Assembly: GCA_900450595.1 (NCBI GenBank)
Contig: UGGS01000001.1
Coordinates: forward strand, 248,001-312,000
Direction: 5' to 3'
DNA: 64,000 bases
Source of the DNA: [Flavobacterium] thermophilum
GTDB taxonomy: Bacteria; Bacillota; Bacilli; Bacillales; Anoxybacillaceae
A program made the position numbers and the translations under genes. The notes beneath the pieces are model-generated. The model was not told the DNA's origin. It searched no databases and was given only the letters and a program-made list of their open reading frames with translations. Below are positions 61,856 through 64,000 of this stretch, piece by piece. Every line of letters starts with the position of its first letter. The first letter of the stretch is position 1.

Positions 61856-62475
61856 AACACGACATCGCCGCCAAATTGCTTGAAATCGGGGCGGTCGCCC
61901 TGCAGCCGAACGAGCCGTTTACATGGTCTTCGGGCTTGAAATCGCCGATTTATTGCGACAACCGCCTGACGCTCGCTTACCCCGACGTGCGCCGCACGAT
62001 CGCCGACGGCCTCGCCGAACTCATCCGCACCCATTTCCCTGAGGCAGATCTCATCGCCGGCACAGCGACCGCCGGCATCCCGCACGCCGCCTGGGTGAGC
62101 GAGCGGCTTGAGCTGCCGATGTGCTACGTCCGCAGCCAGGCGAAAGCGCACGGCAAAGGAAAACAAATTGAAGGCAAAGCCGAACCGGGCCAGCGCGTGG
62201 TCGTTATCGAAGACTTGATCTCGACGGGCGGCAGCTCGCTTGCGGCCGTCCGCGCCTTGAAAGAAGCGGGCTGCGAAGTGCTTGGCGTCGCCGCCATTTT
62301 CACATACGGGCTTGACAAAGCGAAACAGGCGTTTGCGGCGGAGAATTTGCCTGCCTACACGCTCACCGACTACGACACCCTCATCGAAACGGCCGTTCGC
62401 CTTGGCGCCGTCAGCGAACACGATCTGGCGACATTGCGAAAATGGCGGGAGAATCCGGAGGAGTGGGGGAAATAA
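61852..62475 (+). CDS. pyrE: Orotate phosphoribosyltransferase
   Basis: A 207-aa enzyme joining orotate and PRPP. PRPP motif [17 protein letters not shown], substrate loop [16 protein letters not shown], and [16 protein letters not shown] at the N-terminus. The start [14 protein letters not shown] follows GGAGGAGAGA. Last gene of the pyr operon. Confidence 0.97.
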
Positions 62476-62489
62476 AATCAACGCAAGCG

Positions 62490-62518
62490 AAAAGGGGCTG
62501 ACGCAAAAGCCCCTTTTT
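62490..62518 (+). terminator. Terminator of the pyr operon
   Basis: AAAAGGGGCT pairs with AGCCCCTTTT around an 8-base loop, followed by T. Confidence 0.9.
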
Positions 62519-62606
62519 GATGAAATTTCACCTCACATTTCGCACCCTAGCAGGGTTGAAAGAAAGAATTTTTTATTTCGTTTTTTAGAATAACTTTCCG
62601 ACCAAC

Positions 62607-62648
62607 ACGACGAGCGATGGAAATCCTTTTTTTACCATCGCTAGTCGT
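62607..62648. repeat. 14-bp inverted repeat downstream of the transposase remnant
   Basis: ACGACGAGCGATGG (62607-62620) and CCATCGCTAGTCGT (62635-62648) pair with one mismatch around a T-rich loop. It lies just beyond the 3' end of the transposase fragment and may be its transcription stop or part of the element's end. Confidence 0.65.
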
Positions 62649-62659
62649 TCTGTATCATG

Positions 62660-63189
62660 TTAGACGTAGATGCTCTCATCCATGCCCAATCCCTGCAGAA
62701 TCCTTCGCTGGTCCAGGTTGAGGGAGCGATCGAGTGCGCGTTGGATGCGCCCGTCTGGCAGCTCCAGCAGGACGACGTTCACATATTGAAACAGCTGAAA
62801 AATCGCCTGCCCCGTCGGTCGGGTCAGCTTGCGGCCTCCGGCGCCCTTTAATGGGTGTTCTGGTGTGATGAACGGACGCACCCGGCGCTGGAAGACGTGG
62901 TAAATGGCCAAGGCCAACAGAAACAAATAGCCCAATACCGCACCCGTTCCGGTTTTTTGACGTAAATCTCATCCGTAAAGTTTCTTCCCTTTTCCTTTGC
63001 CCTTTCTTGGCATGTTTTCGTAACAGGGAAAGGAGAGAGAAAAGGTTGATTTCCGCCATTATGCGAACGCAAAAGCAACTGGTGCCAATACGATTGGAGA
63101 AGATCGAGCGCTTTCCGTTCAATGATTTGAATGTCTTCTTTTGATGCCAACACATCCGAGCTTGAAACAGAAACGTCTGGGTGTGTTTA
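62660..63189 (-). pseudogene. Truncated, frameshifted transposase remnant (IS1634-like C-terminus)
   Basis: On the minus strand two frames join near 62935. The upstream piece contains LASKEDIQIIERKALDLLQSYW and DEIYVKKPERV. The downstream piece continues GYLFLLALAIYHVFQRRVRPFI and ends GLGMDESIYV. The pattern KKPERV, then a hydrophobic helix, then RRVRP is like the C-terminal end of IS1634/DDE-type transposases about 550 aa long, so roughly the first two thirds are missing. The family name is my estimate. The 5' boundary is unclear, near 63190. Confidence 0.65.
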
Positions 63190-63261
63190 GTGCAAAATGG
63201 CAGAGCTTCATGGCAAAAAAGGCTTGCCAGTTCCTAAAATCCCCTCTACTGTTTAAGGTTG

Positions 63262-63604
63262 TGAAGAACAAAACAGTGGAGGTAAAGAAAGGAAACCAAA
63301 AAGAGTACACGTACGATTTATCGGATCGCTTAAAACAGCTGTTGTTAGCGAACGGTACTTCCGTCAACTACGATTATGACGTAAATGGCAATATGACTTC
63401 AAAAGTCATTCGAACCAGCGACGGCCAGTCTCAAACATTTACTGCTTCTTAAAGAGCAATGGTCGGATGGAACGACGATCGCGTATACGTACGATGGTTT
63501 CAGGAACCATTTATGGAAGAGAGAAAGCTCTAAAGTGGGAGATAGGAAGAGCTTATGCAGTGAGAAAAGCTGGGGGTAATATGTATCTTCATGTCAGACC
63601 GTGA
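63262..63604 (+). pseudogene. YD-repeat (Rhs/WapA-type) toxin gene fragments
   Basis: KTVEVKKGNQKEYTYDLSDRLKQLL and VNYDYDVNGNMTSKVIR are typical YD repeats, stopped by TAA at 63450. One frame over, EQWSDGTTIAYTYDGFRN continues the repeat. A third frame near the end reads IGRAYAVRKAGGNMYLHVRP-stop, which may be the tail of a toxin domain. So this is a decayed 3' part of a large polymorphic-toxin gene, with at least two frame breaks and a large deletion. Confidence 0.72.
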
Positions 63605-63628
63605 TAACATAAACAAAGGGGGTAAGCT

Positions 63629-63822
63629 ATGTTACTGAAAACATTTCTATTATTAGGAGAAGAAGGGATATCTGACGTTAAAAAAGTTTTTCTATCCTGA
63701 AAATACCCGAACTTCAAAATGTGCAAGGTTTCAGAGTTCGACATAGCGGCATTTTCATCCCTTCGATGGTGACGAAATCTTTTTGTCATGGGAGTCTATA
63801 TATAATTGTTGAAATATCCTAA
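63629..63822 (+). pseudogene. Frameshifted small gene, possible immunity protein
   Basis: AAAGGGGG lies before an ATG that opens MLLKTFLLLGEEGISDVKKVFLS and stops at 63698-63700. Adding one T to the T run at 63687-63691 would join it to SILKIPELQNVQGFRVRHSG...YIIVEIS, ending at 63822, about 65 aa. The place right after an Rhs-type gene is where immunity genes sit. I recognise no family. It may be shorter than the original. Confidence 0.4.
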
Positions 63823-64000
63823 TACACTCATTATCTTCCTATGCTTCAACAAAAGGGGATTTGTATTCTGGTTCAATATACAATGGTGTTTATATCGAAC
63901 AGAATAAACAAAAATCTGTGTGTCGAAAGAAGAAAAAATAGTAGAAAAAATGTAAATTTTTCTTCTGTATATCCTTGACACGAGTTCTAATATTTAGGCT
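63823..64000. other. AT-rich tail without a clear gene
   Basis: Composition falls well below the rest of the window in GC. A short open stretch (STKGDLYSGSIYNGVYIEQNKQ) ends with TAG at 63939-63941 and could be more immunity or toxin debris. TTGACA at 63975-63980 near the edge has no proper -10 within the window. Confidence 0.4.

Noticed and set aside
63975..64000. TTGACA and TAGGCT at the right edge as a promoter
   Set aside because: The spacer is 14 bp and the -10 is poor; the window ends before it can be judged.

Overview
The window looks like a chromosomal segment of a thermophilic Bacillaceae bacterium, most likely Geobacillus (or a close relative such as Parageobacillus). The reasons are the GC-rich coding sequence with many GTG and TTG starts, strong AGGAGG-type ribosome binding sites, a caa3-type cytochrome oxidase operon, a full sporulation gene set, and gene order that follows the Bacillus subtilis cta-ylb-dcw-spoIIG-ylm-pyr region closely. 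Genus and species are inferred from recognised protein families and synteny; no database search was possible.

Layout. 1-5667: end of ctaB, then ctaC-D-E-F (caa3 oxidase), ctaG and a DUF420/CtaM-like gene. 5739-20644: the ylb region, with an Asp23-like protein, ylbA, a CBS protein, ylbC-D-E, a secreted hypothetical, ylbF(ricF), ylbG, rsmD, coaD, ylbJ, ylbK, ylbL(ddcP), ylbM(tmcAL), ylbN, rpmF, an enoyl-CoA hydratase homologue, gerR/ylbO, panE and a DUF3397 protein. 20718-22346: bshC (bacillithiol). 22606-39062: the division and cell-wall (dcw) cluster rsmH-ftsL-pbpB-spoVD-murE-[orphan Mur-ligase N-domain-like gene]-mraY-murD-spoVE-divIB-ylxW-ylxX-sbp-ftsA-ftsZ. 39274-41855: spoIIGA-sigE and sigG. 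41951-46006: ylmC-D-E-sepF-ylmG-ylmH-divIVA. 46053-49150: T-box-controlled ileS. 49262-50641: lspA and an RluD-type pseudouridine synthase. 50638-62475: the complete pyrimidine operon pyrR-P-B-C-AA-AB-K-D-F-E with three PyrR attenuators. 62520-64000: a decayed accessory tail holding a transposase remnant, YD-repeat (Rhs/WapA-type) fragments, a frameshifted possible immunity gene and AT-rich DNA.

How the genes work together. The left part builds the terminal respiratory oxidase. The centre makes lipid II, the septal and spore peptidoglycan synthases and the Z-ring, and leads directly into the sporulation sigma cascade (SpoIIGA processes pro-SigmaE; SigmaG acts later in the forespore). The right part supplies charged isoleucyl-tRNA, lipoprotein processing and de novo UMP synthesis under RNA-level feedback.

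The most notable points are: absence of mraZ, murG and murB from the places they occupy in B. subtilis; a stand-alone MurF/MurE N-terminal-domain-like protein exactly where murF sits in many other bacteria; a 25-bp near-perfect palindrome in front of ctaC; a predicted 19-aa leader peptide coupled to ylbM; a textbook Spo0A-type spoIIG promoter with a 22-bp spacer; a sigG leader that may hide its own Shine-Dalgarno sequence; and a promoter-terminator-T-box arrangement before ileS.
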